From positions 1,550,001-1,614,000 of the forward strand of contig CAWFVV010000006.1 of the NCBI GenBank assembly GCA_963819385.1: a stretch of 64,000 nucleotides of DNA, read 5' to 3'. A program made the position numbers and the translations under genes. Positions 56,404-64,000 of the stretch are shown here, in pieces. Under the pieces are notes generated by a model. The model had not been told where the DNA came from and did not search any database. It was given only the letters and a program-made list of their open reading frames with translations. How positions within the stretch are numbered: the stretch's first letter is position 1; each line of letters opens with the position of its first letter. This DNA is from JAVDCA01 sp963819385 (GTDB lineage Bacteria > Pseudomonadota > Alphaproteobacteria > Rhizobiales > Xanthobacteraceae).

Positions 56404-58041
56404 GTGTCTGCTGTCGCGTCACCCGCTCCGCCGCCGCCATCGAGCCTGCATTCGACCTTTTCGGCCCCGACGCCGCCGGCGCAGGGCGGCGCGCCCGACA
56501 CCCCGTTTTCGGCGCTGATGGACGCGGCCGCCCCGCCGGATCCACCGCCGCCGCCACCGGCACCGCCCCCGCAGCCTTCACAAGCCCCGGCCCCGTCGAC
56601 GCCGCCGCCGCCGGCGTCGTCCTCCTCGGCACCGCCGACCACCTCCACGGCCCCGCCGCCCGCGGCGGCGAGCGGCAGCACCTCAACGACCGCGAAAAGC
56701 AGCGCGACCGGCAGCTCCTCGTCGAGCAACTCGTCCGCAAGCTCGTCCGCGAACGCCTCCACGGGCACGTCGTCCAACAGTGCACCGGCCAATCCGACCA
56801 CCCCGACCGACACGACCGACACGACCGCGCCGGTCGATCCCAAGCTCGCCGCGCTCAAGGCCGCGATCGCGGCGGCGCAGGGCAATAAGACCACGTCGTC
56901 GTCGACCACCGCGACGACCGCAACGGACGCCCCCGCCAAGCCGGGCGATCACCATGATGACACGGACACGCCCGCGGCCGTCGCGGTGCCGACCGGCGTC
57001 GTCGCGACCGCGATCATTGCGCCCGTGATGCCGTTGCTCGCCGTCGCGGCCGCGGATGCGAGCGGCGGCGCGAGCGCTGGGTCCGCGACTGCCGCAACCG
57101 ATGCGATCGCGGCGCTCGGATCCGGCGCCGCCGCAGGCGCCCAGGCCGCAGCGGCCGGTCAGAAGGCGGGCAGCATCCCGACCGCGCCGACGGGTTCCGA
57201 CAAGACCGACAGCGACGGCGATAGCGCGCAGCCGGCCGCCTCGTCGACGGCCAATGCGGGCACGAGCGCCCAGGCCCAGCTCGCGGCCGGCATCCAGAGC
57301 GCCAACACCGATGCGGACGCCCAGGCCGCAGCCGGCGCACACGCCTCCGCGCATCCCGGCACCGACACGACCGCCAGCCCGCAGGCCGGCAGCAATCACA
57401 CCGACGCGACCAATAACCCATCGGGTCAAGCCGCGACGTTCGCGGCCAACCTGGCGGCGCAAGCCAATCCGACGGCGCCGGCGAACGGCCCAGCGGCCGC
57501 TACCGCGGCGATGCAGCCGCTCGCCGCCAGCGCAGCCGGCTCGACCAACGCGGCCGCCACCGCCACCCCTGCGCCGACGCAGAACGCCGCCGCCACCGCG
57601 ATGGCGGTCCCGCTCGCCGCCGTGCCGATCGAGATCGCGGCGCGGGCGCAGGGCGGCAGCAACCGCTTCGAGATCCGGCTCGACCCACCCGACCTCGGCC
57701 GCATCGACGTGCAGCTCAACGTCGACAAGCAGGGCAACGTCACGTCGCATCTCGTGGTCGACCGCTCGAGCACGCTCGACATGCTGCGCCGCGACGCGCC
57801 GCAGCTGCAGCGCGCCCTGCAGGACGCCGGCCTCAAGACCAGCAACGACGGCCTGCAGTTCTCGCTGCGCGACCAGAGCACGAACGCGCAGAGCCAGCAG
57901 CAACAGCAAAATTTCCAGAATCAGGCCGCGGCGCGCACGGCGCGCGTCGCGGTGCCGACCAACGATGTGCAACCCGTCGAGACCGCCCGCTCCTACGGCC
58001 GCCTCTTTGGCGTGAGCGGCGGCGTCGACATCCGCGTATGA
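56404..58041 (+). CDS. fliK: Flagellar hook-length control protein FliK
   Basis: A 545-residue protein. The first 400 residues are a low-complexity Ala/Thr/Pro/Ser-rich ruler region. The C-terminus is the conserved FliK hook-length domain: IEIAARAQGGSNRFEIRLDP, PDLGRIDVQLNVDKQGNVTS, HLVVDRSSTLDMLRRDAPQL and QRALQDAGLKTSNDGLQFSL. FliK measures hook length and switches export specificity at FlhB. The GTG start at 56404 has GAGG seven bases upstream. A sigma-54 promoter lies 37 bases before the start, and flgD follows after nine bases. Sequence is poorly conserved outside the last 150 residues, as usual for FliK. Confidence 0.92.
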   Translation: MSAVASPAPPPPSSLHSTFSAPTPPAQGGAPDTPFSALMDAAAPPDPPPPPPAPPPQPSQAPAPSTPPPPASSSSAPPTTSTAPPPAAASGSTSTTAKSSATGSSSSSNSSASSSANASTGTSSNSAPANPTTPTDTTDTTAPVDPKLAALKAAIAAAQGNKTTSSSTTATTATDAPAKPGDHHDDTDTPAAVAVPTGVVATAIIAPVMPLLAVAAADASGGASAGSATAATDAIAALGSGAAAGAQAAAAGQKAGSIPTAPTGSDKTDSDGDSAQPAASSTANAGTSAQAQLAAGIQSANTDADAQAAAGAHASAHPGTDTTASPQAGSNHTDATNNPSGQAATFAANLAAQANPTAPANGPAAATAAMQPLAASAAGSTNAAATATPAPTQNAAATAMAVPLAAVPIEIAARAQGGSNRFEIRLDPPDLGRIDVQLNVDKQGNVTSHLVVDRSSTLDMLRRDAPQLQRALQDAGLKTSNDGLQFSLRDQSTNAQSQQQQQNFQNQAAARTARVAVPTNDVQPVETARSYGRLFGVSGGVDIRV

Positions 58042-58050
58042 GGCAAGGCC

Positions 58051-58866
58051 ATGACGACCAGCTCGCTGCCTGCAACCACGTCCAACCTTCCGGTGACGCC
58101 GACCGGCGCCTCCAACACGATCAGCACCTCGACGCCGGGAGGCAGCACGTCGGACACGACGAGCCAGCTCGATCTCAACAACCAGATCGCCGGCAACTTC
58201 AATGAGTTCCTCGGCCTGCTCACGACCCAGCTGCAGAACCAGGATCCGCTCTCGCCGATGGACACCAACCAGTTCACGCAGCAACTCGTCGAGTTCGCGA
58301 GCGTCGAGCAGCAGATCAATATGAACACCAACCTGCAGACGCTGGTGACGCTGCAGCAGACCGCCCAGGACACCCAGGCGCTCGCTTTCGTCGGGCAGAC
58401 CGTCACCGTCAATGGCTCGACCGCGGCGCTCGCCGCCAACACGCCGGCGCAGTGGACCTACAATCCGACGAGCCCCGCCACCGCGACCTTCACGGTCACC
58501 AATTCGACCGGCCAGACGGTGTTCGCCCAGAGCGGCACCGTGCAGCCCGGCAGCGCGCAGTTCACCTGGAACGGCGTCGGCACCAACGGCCAGCAGAACC
58601 CGCCCGGCAACTACACGCTCACCATCACGGCGACCGACACGAGCGGCAAATCGGTCGCGGTCCCGACCACGGTCACGGGCGTGGTCAACTCAGTCGATGT
58701 CAGCAAGAACCCGCCTCTGCTGAACATCGGGGGGCAGAACTACACGGTGAGCCAGATCGTCAACGTGACGCAGTCCTCGAACAGCCTGAGCAGCATCCAG
58801 AACAGCCTCAGCGCGGTCACCAGCCAGCTCAGCACGCTCACCAACCAGCTGACCTCGCTCCTCTGA
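58051..58866 (+). CDS. flgD: Flagellar hook assembly (cap) protein FlgD
   Basis: A 271-residue protein that caps the growing hook and guides FlgE assembly. The N-terminal FlgD domain includes NNQIAGNFNEFLGLLTTQLQ, NQDPLSPMDTNQFTQQLVEF and ASVEQQINMNTNLQTLVTLQ. The tail holds FlgD Ig-like/Tudor-like folds: AQWTYNPTSPATATFTVTNS, PGNYTLTITATDTSGKS. It ends in a Ser/Gln-rich coiled part (SIQNSLSAVTSQLSTLTNQL). It is nine bases after fliK in one operon, ahead of the separately promoted sciP. Confidence 0.95.
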   Translation: MTTSSLPATTSNLPVTPTGASNTISTSTPGGSTSDTTSQLDLNNQIAGNFNEFLGLLTTQLQNQDPLSPMDTNQFTQQLVEFASVEQQINMNTNLQTLVTLQQTAQDTQALAFVGQTVTVNGSTAALAANTPAQWTYNPTSPATATFTVTNSTGQTVFAQSGTVQPGSAQFTWNGVGTNGQQNPPGNYTLTITATDTSGKSVAVPTTVTGVVNSVDVSKNPPLLNIGGQNYTVSQIVNVTQSSNSLSSIQNSLSAVTSQLSTLTNQLTSLL

Positions 58867-58967
58867 GCGAGCGGACGCGGGCTTCGCTGCAGCGCGGCGG
58901 GCACGCCGCGCGCCGCCGCCCGCCCTCCAAGCCCACCAAGCCGACACCTCCCAATTCGCGGGGCCGC

Positions 58968-58982
58968 TTAGGTAAATTTTAA
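58968..58982 (+). promoter_or_regulatory. CtrA-type binding site upstream of sciP
   Basis: TTAGGTAAATTTTAA fits TTAA-N7-TTAA with one mismatch (TTAG in the left half). It lies about 58 bases before the sciP ATG. In Caulobacter, sciP is activated by CtrA, and SciP then restrains CtrA. A weaker GG-N10-GC pattern (58991-59004) lies next to it and is not called. Confidence 0.55.
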
Positions 58983-59040
58983 GCCGGCGGGGTTACATTT
59001 TTGCCGAGTTAGTTCGTCAGTCCAGTGCGTGAGAGTATCC

Positions 59041-59316
59041 ATGACCGAACCTCATCGCCCGAGGGTCAAGTACGTCATCGGGCCTGACGGTAGCCCGCTC
59101 ACGATTTCGGACCTGCCTGCGCCGGGCACCAAGCGTTGGGTGATTCGTCGCAAGGCCGAAGTCGTCGCAGCCGTGCGTGGCGGCCTCCTGTCGCTGGAAG
59201 AGGCTTGCAGCCGCTATACGCTGACGGTCGAGGAATTCCTCGCCTGGCAGTACTCGATCGACCGGCACGGCCTCGCGGGCTTGCGCACCACGCGCATCCA
59301 GCAGTATCGGCAGTAA
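59041..59316 (+). CDS. sciP: CtrA inhibitor SciP (DUF1153)
   Basis: A 91-residue protein of the DUF1153/SciP family. SciP binds CtrA or its promoters in Caulobacter and represses CtrA-driven genes, including flagellar ones. The core KYVIGPDGSPLTISDLPAPG, KRWVIRRKAEVVAAVRGGLL, SLEEACSRYTLTVEEFLAWQ and YSIDRHGLAGLRTTRIQQYR is typical across the family, with a helix-turn-helix-like middle. ATG 59041 is preferred over a GTG at 59029. It lies between flgD and fliF, with a CtrA-type site upstream. Confidence 0.95.
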   Translation: MTEPHRPRVKYVIGPDGSPLTISDLPAPGTKRWVIRRKAEVVAAVRGGLLSLEEACSRYTLTVEEFLAWQYSIDRHGLAGLRTTRIQQYRQ

Positions 59317-59390
59317 GCCCCCTCCACGTCCGACGCCAAAAAATCACCGGCGCCCCGGAACTGGCGTCGGGATGCGGCGTTTGATTCACA

Positions 59391-59432
59391 GTCGGACAGA
59401 TGCCCCCCCATGCCCCCCCAATCTGTTCCGAC
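59391..59432. repeat. Inverted repeat with duplicated C-run loop
   Basis: Arms GTCGGACAGAT (59391-59401) and ATCTGTTCCGAC (59421-59432) pair with one bulge around a loop that holds TGCCCCCCCA twice in direct repeat. It lies between sciP and the terminator at 59467. It may form a second hairpin or bind a regulator. The gap 59317-59703 holds no gene. Confidence 0.4.
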
Positions 59433-59466
59433 AGCGCCTTGATCCTGTGTGGCCATAGGCAGGGCT

Positions 59467-59499
59467 AGAAGGTCGCCATTTCGGCGACCTTCTTTTTTT
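59467..59499 (+). terminator. Intrinsic terminator downstream of sciP
   Basis: Perfect 11-base arms (AGAAGGTCGCC and GGCGACCTTCT) with a five-base loop and a run of seven T directly after the stem on the plus strand. It ends the sciP transcript and isolates it from fliF. Confidence 0.85.
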
Positions 59500-59628
59500 G
59501 TGGAACAGCTGGCAGCGGCCGCCGCCCAGAGCGCGCAGCCCGGCTCCTTACAATTTGTGGCCTGCTCGCTACGCGCCGTTGGCCATCCACACGGCTTTTC
59601 CGTCTCGTTAACTGAATGGAAACCATGA

Positions 59629-59649
59629 ACCCGGCAAAACTTGCCGGGT
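59629..59649. promoter_or_regulatory. Palindrome upstream of fliF, candidate FlbD (ftr-like) site
   Basis: Perfect nine-base arms (ACCCGGCAA and TTGCCGGGT) separated by AAC, 55 bases before the fliF GTG. In Caulobacter, FlbD represses fliF through a site at the fliF promoter; this palindrome is a candidate equivalent. FlbD is encoded at 63533. Confidence 0.55.
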
Positions 59650-59703
59650 CGGGCGCGCGCGTGCGCCGGGCGAAAAAACTAAGGGCGATCCAGGGGTTTC
59701 GCG

Positions 59704-61314
59704 GTGAAAGGCGTCGTCGACTTCATCAAGGCGCTGGGACCAACGCGCATCGCCGCCATGTTCGCGGTGACCATCGCGCTGGTCGGCTTCTTTGCTTTCG
59801 TCATCCTGCGCTTCACGGCGCCGCAGATGACCCCGCTGTTCACCGATCTGTCCATGGAGGACAGCTCCGCCATCATCAAGGAGCTCGACCGCCAGGTGAT
59901 CACCTACGAGTTGCGCAACGACGGCGCCGTCATCATGGTGCCGAAGGACCGGGTGGCGCGGCTGCGCATGAGCTTCGCCGAGGCCGGCCTGCCCAAGGGC
60001 GGCGGCGTCGGTTACGAGATCTTCGACAAGTCCGAGGCGCTCGGCACCACGAGCTTCGTCCAGAATATCAATCACTTGCGGGCGCTGGAGGGCGAGCTTG
60101 CGCGCACCATCCAGGCGATCGATCGCGTGCAGGCGGCCCGCGTCCACCTGGTGCTGCCGGAGCGGCCGCTGTTCTCGCGCGACAAGATCGAGCCGTCCGC
60201 CTCGATCGTCCTCAAGGTGCGCGGCCGGCTCGAGGCCTCGCAAGTGCGCGCGATCCGCCACCTGATCGCCTCGGCGGTCAACGGGCTCAAGCCCGAGCGG
60301 GTCTCGATCGTCGACGAGGCCGGCCGCCTGCTCGCCGACGGCTCGGCCGACGACCAGACCGGCGCGATCTCCGACGAGCGCCAGGTCAGCTACGAGCGCC
60401 GCCTGCGCCAGCAGGTCGAGGACATCGTCTCCCGGGTCGTCGGGCCCGGCCACGCGCGGGTCGAGGTCACGGCCGATTTCGACTTCAACCGCATCACCCA
60501 GACCTCCGACAAGTTCGACCCGGACGGCCGCGTCGTGCGCTCGACGCAGACGCGCGAGGAAAGCGCCGCCACCGCCGACAACCAGGGGCAAGTCACGGTC
60601 GGCAACGAGCTGCCCGGGACGCAGAACGGGCAGAACCCCGCGGCCCGCGAGCTGAGCAAGAAATCCGAGGAAATCGTCAACTACGACATCTCGCGCGTCA
60701 CCGAGACGCGGGTGATCGAGGGCGGCCGCGTCAACCGCATCTCGGTCGCCGTGCTGGTCGACGGCAACTACGCCAAGAACGACAAGGGCGAGATGGTCTA
60801 CCAGGAGCGCTCGAAGCAGGATCTCGACCGCATCGCGACGCTGGTGCGCTCCTCGATCGGCTACGACCAGAAGCGCGGCGACCAGGTCGAGGTCGTCAAC
60901 CTGCGCTTCGCCGAGACGCCGACCACCACGTTCAACGAGCCGACCGGCTTCTGGTCGATGTTCCAGTTCACCAAGGACGACATCATGCGCTTCGTCGAGC
61001 TCGGCGTCATGCTGCTGCTCGGCGTCGTGGTGCTCCTCATGGTGGTGCGCCCGATGGTTCGCCGCATCGTGACGCCGGAAAAGCCGATCGAAGCCGCCCC
61101 GTCGGCGCTGCCCGATATCGTGAACCTGCCGCAACTCACCGACGACAAGATGCCCCAGGCCAAGCCGAGCGCCACCTCCAAGATGATCGACATCGCGCAG
61201 GTGCAGGGCCAGGTGCACGCCCAGTCGGTGCAGAAGGTCGGAGATCTCGCCGACAAGAACCCGAACGAGACCGCCGCCATCGTCCGCCAGTGGCTGCAAG
61301 AGCAGCCGGCCTAG
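59704..61314 (+). CDS. fliF: Flagellar MS-ring protein FliF
   Basis: A 536-residue membrane protein that forms the MS ring. An N-terminal membrane segment (about 19-38, VTIALVGFFAFVILRFTA) leads to the YscJ/FliF ring domains (FTDLSMEDSSAIIKELDRQV, VQAARVHLVLPERPLFSRDK, LKPERVSIVDEAGRLLADGS). A second segment follows (about 428-450, LGVMLLLGVVVLLMVVRPMV). The cytoplasmic C-terminus that binds FliG ends in GDLADKNPNETAAIVRQWLQ. The GTG start at 59704 gives the usual family length. It heads the fliF-fliG-fliH-fliN-flbD series, and fliG follows after 18 bases. Confidence 0.97.
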   Translation: MKGVVDFIKALGPTRIAAMFAVTIALVGFFAFVILRFTAPQMTPLFTDLSMEDSSAIIKELDRQVITYELRNDGAVIMVPKDRVARLRMSFAEAGLPKGGGVGYEIFDKSEALGTTSFVQNINHLRALEGELARTIQAIDRVQAARVHLVLPERPLFSRDKIEPSASIVLKVRGRLEASQVRAIRHLIASAVNGLKPERVSIVDEAGRLLADGSADDQTGAISDERQVSYERRLRQQVEDIVSRVVGPGHARVEVTADFDFNRITQTSDKFDPDGRVVRSTQTREESAATADNQGQVTVGNELPGTQNGQNPAARELSKKSEEIVNYDISRVTETRVIEGGRVNRISVAVLVDGNYAKNDKGEMVYQERSKQDLDRIATLVRSSIGYDQKRGDQVEVVNLRFAETPTTTFNEPTGFWSMFQFTKDDIMRFVELGVMLLLGVVVLLMVVRPMVRRIVTPEKPIEAAPSALPDIVNLPQLTDDKMPQAKPSATSKMIDIAQVQGQVHAQSVQKVGDLADKNPNETAAIVRQWLQEQPA

Positions 61315-61332
61315 ATCGCGATGTAGAGCGCC

Positions 61333-62415
61333 ATGGCCGCACAATCCAACTCCAACGCAGACATCGAGAGCGTCGTCGCGACGCTCGCGAGCCGCCAGGC
61401 CGCAAACGGCCAGAAGGGGCGCGCGCTGACGGGACCCGAGCGCGCCGCGGTCTTCATGCTGGCGCTCGGCGAACAGTATGGCGGCAAGGTGTGGAACCTG
61501 CTCGACGACGACGAGCTGCGCCAGCTCTCCATCACCATGTCCCAGCTCGGCACCGTCGACGCCTCGGCGGTCGAGGGCCTGCTGCTCGAGTTCGTCGGGC
61601 GCCTCTCCGCCACCGGCGCGATCATGGGCAACTACGACGCGACCGAGCGGCTGCTACACCAGTATCTGCCGCCCGAGCGCGTCACCGGCATCATGGACGA
61701 GATCCGCGGGCCCGCCGGCCGCAACATGTGGGAGAAGCTCTCCAACGTGCAGGAGCAGGTTCTCGCCAACTATCTCAAGAACGAATACCCGCAGACGGTC
61801 GCGGTCGTGCTCTCCAAGCTGCGGCCCGAGCATGCGGCGCGCGTGCTCGCGATCCTGCCCGAGGAGTTCGCGCTCGACGTGGTCAACCGCATGCTCAAGA
61901 TGGAGGCGGTGCAGAAGGAAGTGATCGAGCGGGTCGAGGCGACGCTGCGCACCGAGTTCATGTCAAACCTGTCGCAGACCCGCCGGCGCGACGCCCATGA
62001 GGTGATGGCGGAAATCTTCAACGGCTTCGACCGCCAGACCGAGACGCGCTTCATGACCGCGCTCGAGGAGGCGAACCGGGAGAGCGCCGAGCGCATCAAG
62101 AACCTGATGTTCACGTTCGACGACCTGGTGAAGCTCGACAACGGGTCGGCGCAGACGCTGATGCGCCATATCGACAAGGACAAGCTCGCCGTCGCGCTCA
62201 AGGGCGCCAACGAGGCGGTGCGCGCCTTCTTCATGCAGAACATGTCCTCGCGCGCCGGCAAGATGCTCGCCGACGACATGGGGGCGCTCGGGCCGGTGCG
62301 GCTGCGCGACGTCGACGAGGCGCAGGGCCTGCTGGTCAACCTCGCCAAGGATCTCGCCGCCAAGGGCGAGATCATGATCACCAAGAATCGCAGCGACGAA
62401 GAGCTGGTCTATTGA
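61333..62415 (+). CDS. fliG: Flagellar motor switch protein FliG
   Basis: A 360-residue switch protein that couples stator torque to the rotor. Landmarks are LTGPERAAVFMLALGEQYGG, LSQLGTVDASAVEG-type repeats, YLKNEYPQTVAVVLSKLRPE, HAARVLAILPEEFALDVVNR and the C-terminal torque region (MFTFDDLVKLDNGSAQTLMR, LKGANEAVRAFFMQNMSSRA). Charged residues in that region, used for stator contact, are present (KDKLAVALK and RLRDVDEAQ). It is eight bases ahead of fliH. Confidence 0.97.
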   Translation: MAAQSNSNADIESVVATLASRQAANGQKGRALTGPERAAVFMLALGEQYGGKVWNLLDDDELRQLSITMSQLGTVDASAVEGLLLEFVGRLSATGAIMGNYDATERLLHQYLPPERVTGIMDEIRGPAGRNMWEKLSNVQEQVLANYLKNEYPQTVAVVLSKLRPEHAARVLAILPEEFALDVVNRMLKMEAVQKEVIERVEATLRTEFMSNLSQTRRRDAHEVMAEIFNGFDRQTETRFMTALEEANRESAERIKNLMFTFDDLVKLDNGSAQTLMRHIDKDKLAVALKGANEAVRAFFMQNMSSRAGKMLADDMGALGPVRLRDVDEAQGLLVNLAKDLAAKGEIMITKNRSDEELVY

Positions 62416-62423
62416 GGGCGTGA

Positions 62424-63054
62424 ATGGGCGCAACGGCCAAATACCTGTTCGACGTCGATTTCGGCGGCCGCCGCCAAGGAGGCGACGCCCGCGGTCGCCG
62501 CTGCCGAGCACCAGGCCGCGCTCGCCGAAGCGGAGCAGCGCGGTTACCGCAACGGCGTCAACGCCGCCGAGGCGCAGGCGCGCACCGAGGCCGAGCGCCG
62601 CACGGCCGCCGCCTACGAGCGCATCTCGAGCGGGCTCGATCAATTGCGCGGCAGCCTCAAGAAGGTCGAGGACCGCTTCGAGGCCGAGGCCGTCGAGGTC
62701 GCGCTCGCGGTCGGGCGAAAGCTCTCGGCCGATCTGATCGCAAACGAGCCCTTCGCCGAAATCGCAGCGCTCGCCGATCAGTGCTTCCGCGAGCTGATCG
62801 CGGCGCCGCATATCGTGGTGCGCGTCAACGGCGCGCTCTACGGCACCGCCAAGGAGAAGCTCGAGGGGATCGCCCGCGCGCGCGGCTTCGAGGGCCGCGT
62901 CGTGGTGATCGCCGAATCGGAGATCGCGCCGGGCGACTGCCGCATCGAATGGGCGGACGGCGGATTGAAACGCGACCGCGCCGCCACCGAAGACGCCATC
63001 GCGGAAGCCGTCGGGCGCTACATCGCGTCGCGCCGCGGCGAGACCGCGTCATGA
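62424..63054 (+). CDS. fliH: Flagellar assembly protein FliH (one frameshift)
   Basis: About 209 residues once corrected. FliH binds the FliI ATPase and regulates export. ATG 62424 opens MGATAKYLFDVDF, typical of rhizobial FliH. One extra base near 62459-62461 (TTT) then moves the frame: AAAAKEATPAVAAAEHQAAL, LAEAEQRGYRNGVNAAEAQA, DQLRGSLKKVEDRFEAEAVE, VALAVGRKLSADLIANEPFA and PGDCRIEWADGG follow in the other frame, down to the stop at 63054. The locus length is 3n+1. The only other reading, starting at a TTG at 62644, would omit conserved residues. It follows fliG and precedes fliN by 17 bases. Confidence 0.87.
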
Positions 63055-63071
63055 TTTTCCGGGAGTGAACA

Positions 63072-63413
63072 ATGGCCGACGATAAGGTCCCGTTTCCGAA
63101 CCTCAACGAGAACGCCGTGGTGGACGACAGCAACGACGTCGCGACGATCGCCGCGGAAGCGCGCGGCGCCGCCGACCTCGAGGCGGTGTTCGACGTCCCG
63201 GTGCAGGTCTCGGCCGTGCTCGGGCGCGCCCATATGGACGTGGGCGAGCTCCTCAATCTCGGCCCCGGCACCGTGCTCGAGCTCGACCGCAAGGTCGGCG
63301 AGGCGATCGACATCTACGTCAACAACCGCCTGGTGGCGCGCGGCGAGGTGGTGCTGGTCGAGGACAAGCTCGGCGTGACCATGACGGAAATCATCAAGGC
63401 GGACCGGAACTAA
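63072..63413 (+). CDS. fliN: Flagellar motor switch protein FliN
   Basis: A 113-residue C-ring protein with a SpoA/FliN domain: LEAVFDVPVQVSAVLGRAHM, DVGELLNLGPGTVLELDRKV, GEAIDIYVNNRLVARGEVVL and VEDKLGVTMTEIIKADRN. The first 35 residues are polar and acidic. It sits at the base of the switch with FliM and FliG and helps dock FliH. It is 17 bases after fliH and 119 bases before flbD, with a large hairpin in between. Confidence 0.96.
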   Translation: MADDKVPFPNLNENAVVDDSNDVATIAAEARGAADLEAVFDVPVQVSAVLGRAHMDVGELLNLGPGTVLELDRKVGEAIDIYVNNRLVARGEVVLVEDKLGVTMTEIIKADRN

Positions 63414-63424
63414 ATGGGCGAGCG

Positions 63425-63479
63425 GCGAATAGCGAATAGGGAATGGCGGTCCCGGGCCGCTTCCCTATTCGCTATTCGC
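63425..63479. repeat. Large hairpin between fliN and flbD
   Basis: Perfect 19-base arms (GCGAATAGCGAATAGGGAA and its complement TTCCCTATTCGCTATTCGC) around a 17-base loop. Each arm is itself a repeat of GCGAATA. It could attenuate or protect the fliN transcript, or be a mobile palindromic unit. No T-run follows on the plus strand. Confidence 0.7.
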
Positions 63480-63532
63480 AATTCGCCACTCGCGAATTCT
63501 GACACGAGAAACGAAGAAAGACGGAGCCTCTC

Positions 63533-64000
63533 ATGCGCCTCCTGATCGTCGGAACCCTGAAGGGCCAGCTCACCACCGCGACCAAGATCGCCATGGACAA
63601 GGGCGCAGCCGTCACGCACGCGGAAAGCAACGAGCAGGCCATGGCGGTCTTGCGTTCGGGCAAAGGCGCCGACCTGCTGATGGTCGACGTGGCGCTCGAC
63701 ATCCGCGACCTCGTGATGCGGCTCGAAGCCGAGCACATCCACGTGCCGCTGGTCGCCTGTGGCGTGCAGACCGACGCACGCGCCGCCGTCGCCGCGATCC
63801 ACGCCGGCGCCAAGGAATACATCCCGCTGCCGCCCGACCCGGACATGATCGCGGCGGTGCTCGCCGCGGTCGCCAACGACGCGCGCGAGATGGTCTACCG
63901 CGACGACGCCATGGCGCACGTGGTCAAGCTCGCCCAGCAGATCGCGCCGAGCGACGCCTCGGTGCTGATCACCGGCAAGTCCGGCACCGGCAAGGAAGTG
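63533..64000 (+). CDS. flbD: Sigma-54-dependent flagellar regulator FlbD, C-terminus beyond window
   Basis: The first 156 residues of FlbD, the NtrC-family activator of class III/IV flagellar genes and repressor of fliF in Caulobacter. The N-terminal receiver-like domain (MRLLIVGTLKGQLTTATKIA) lacks the usual acidic pair, and the beta-3 Asp is in LLMVDVAL; FlbD is known to work without ordinary phosphorylation. A linker leads to the AAA+ domain (ARE MVYRDDAMAHVVKLAQQI), where the Walker A GKSGTGKEV is reached at the window edge. A large hairpin precedes it. Sigma-54 and FlbD-like sites in this window (56352, 59629) suit its role. Confidence 0.93.
   Translation, partial: MRLLIVGTLKGQLTTATKIAMDKGAAVTHAESNEQAMAVLRSGKGADLLMVDVALDIRDLVMRLEAEHIHVPLVACGVQTDARAAVAAIHAGAKEYIPLPPDPDMIAAVLAAVANDAREMVYRDDAMAHVVKLAQQIAPSDASVLITGKSGTGKEV

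Noticed and set aside
58987..59004. A second sigma-54-like promoter before sciP
   Set aside because: GG-N10-GC spacing is present, but the -24 block is GGGT rather than TGGC; the CtrA-type site is a better explanation.

Overview
This window looks like a chromosomal segment of a GC-rich alphaproteobacterium of the order Hyphomicrobiales (Rhizobiales), most like Bradyrhizobium/Rhodopseudomonas and relatives. The evidence is a flagellar block in the order fliK-flgD-sciP-fliF-fliG-fliH-fliN-flbD, a CtrA-type site in front of sciP, a rhizobial-type phosphatidylethanolamine N-methyltransferase (pmtA), many FixJ/NarL-type regulators, and COG2984 substrate-binding proteins tied to sensor kinases. Assignment rests on recognition of families only; no database search was run.

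Layout. 1-12.5 kb: a sulfatase coupled to its formylglycine-generating enzyme, a small secreted protein, a sensor kinase with a fused substrate-binding domain, three response regulators, a SphA-like outer-membrane protein, a membrane protein and a second sulfatase. 12.8-22.3 kb: two AraC regulators, an ECF sigma factor, a kinase/FixJ-regulator/receiver operon, and a MASE1-HWE kinase facing a single-domain receiver. 22.7-36.3 kb: an accessory region of exported proteins. Six minus-strand genes (including a caspase-fold peptidase) stand back to back with a plus-strand operon: DUF4384 protein, trypsin-like zymogen with a DUF4384 tail, second DUF4384 protein, serpin, OmpA-like protein, Tat-exported caspase with an EF-hand loop and a DUF4384-like tail. 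This is the best candidate for an undescribed system: an envelope proteolytic cascade with its own inhibitor. 36.5-42.6 kb: a response regulator converging on a hybrid kinase operon with three tandem substrate-binding proteins and no transporter genes. 43.3-52.8 kb: one giant Ig-like/VCBS repeat surface protein of about 3,180 residues. 53.6-64 kb: tRNA-Met(CAT), pmtA, mnmA and the flagellar block, cut off inside flbD.

Quality note. At least eleven single-base frameshifts break otherwise conserved genes, including fliH, two kinases whose corrected stop codons overlap the next start codon, and the giant repeat gene. Several lie in or beside short homopolymers. This pattern is more like consensus base-call error than gene decay, so these loci are annotated as single genes with the shift noted.

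How the genes work together. The flagellar block carries its own regulatory logic: a sigma-54 -24/-12 promoter before fliK-flgD, a palindrome before fliF like a FlbD site, and FlbD and SciP in cis. Elsewhere a recurring palindrome, TTGYCCTTNNGGGCAA, lies near several regulator genes and may define a shared regulon. Recent local duplication is common: two nearly identical DUF4384 genes, tandem secreted paralogues, three substrate-binding paralogues, a diverged copy of a kinase 5' region, and remnants of a caspase and of a protease C-terminus.
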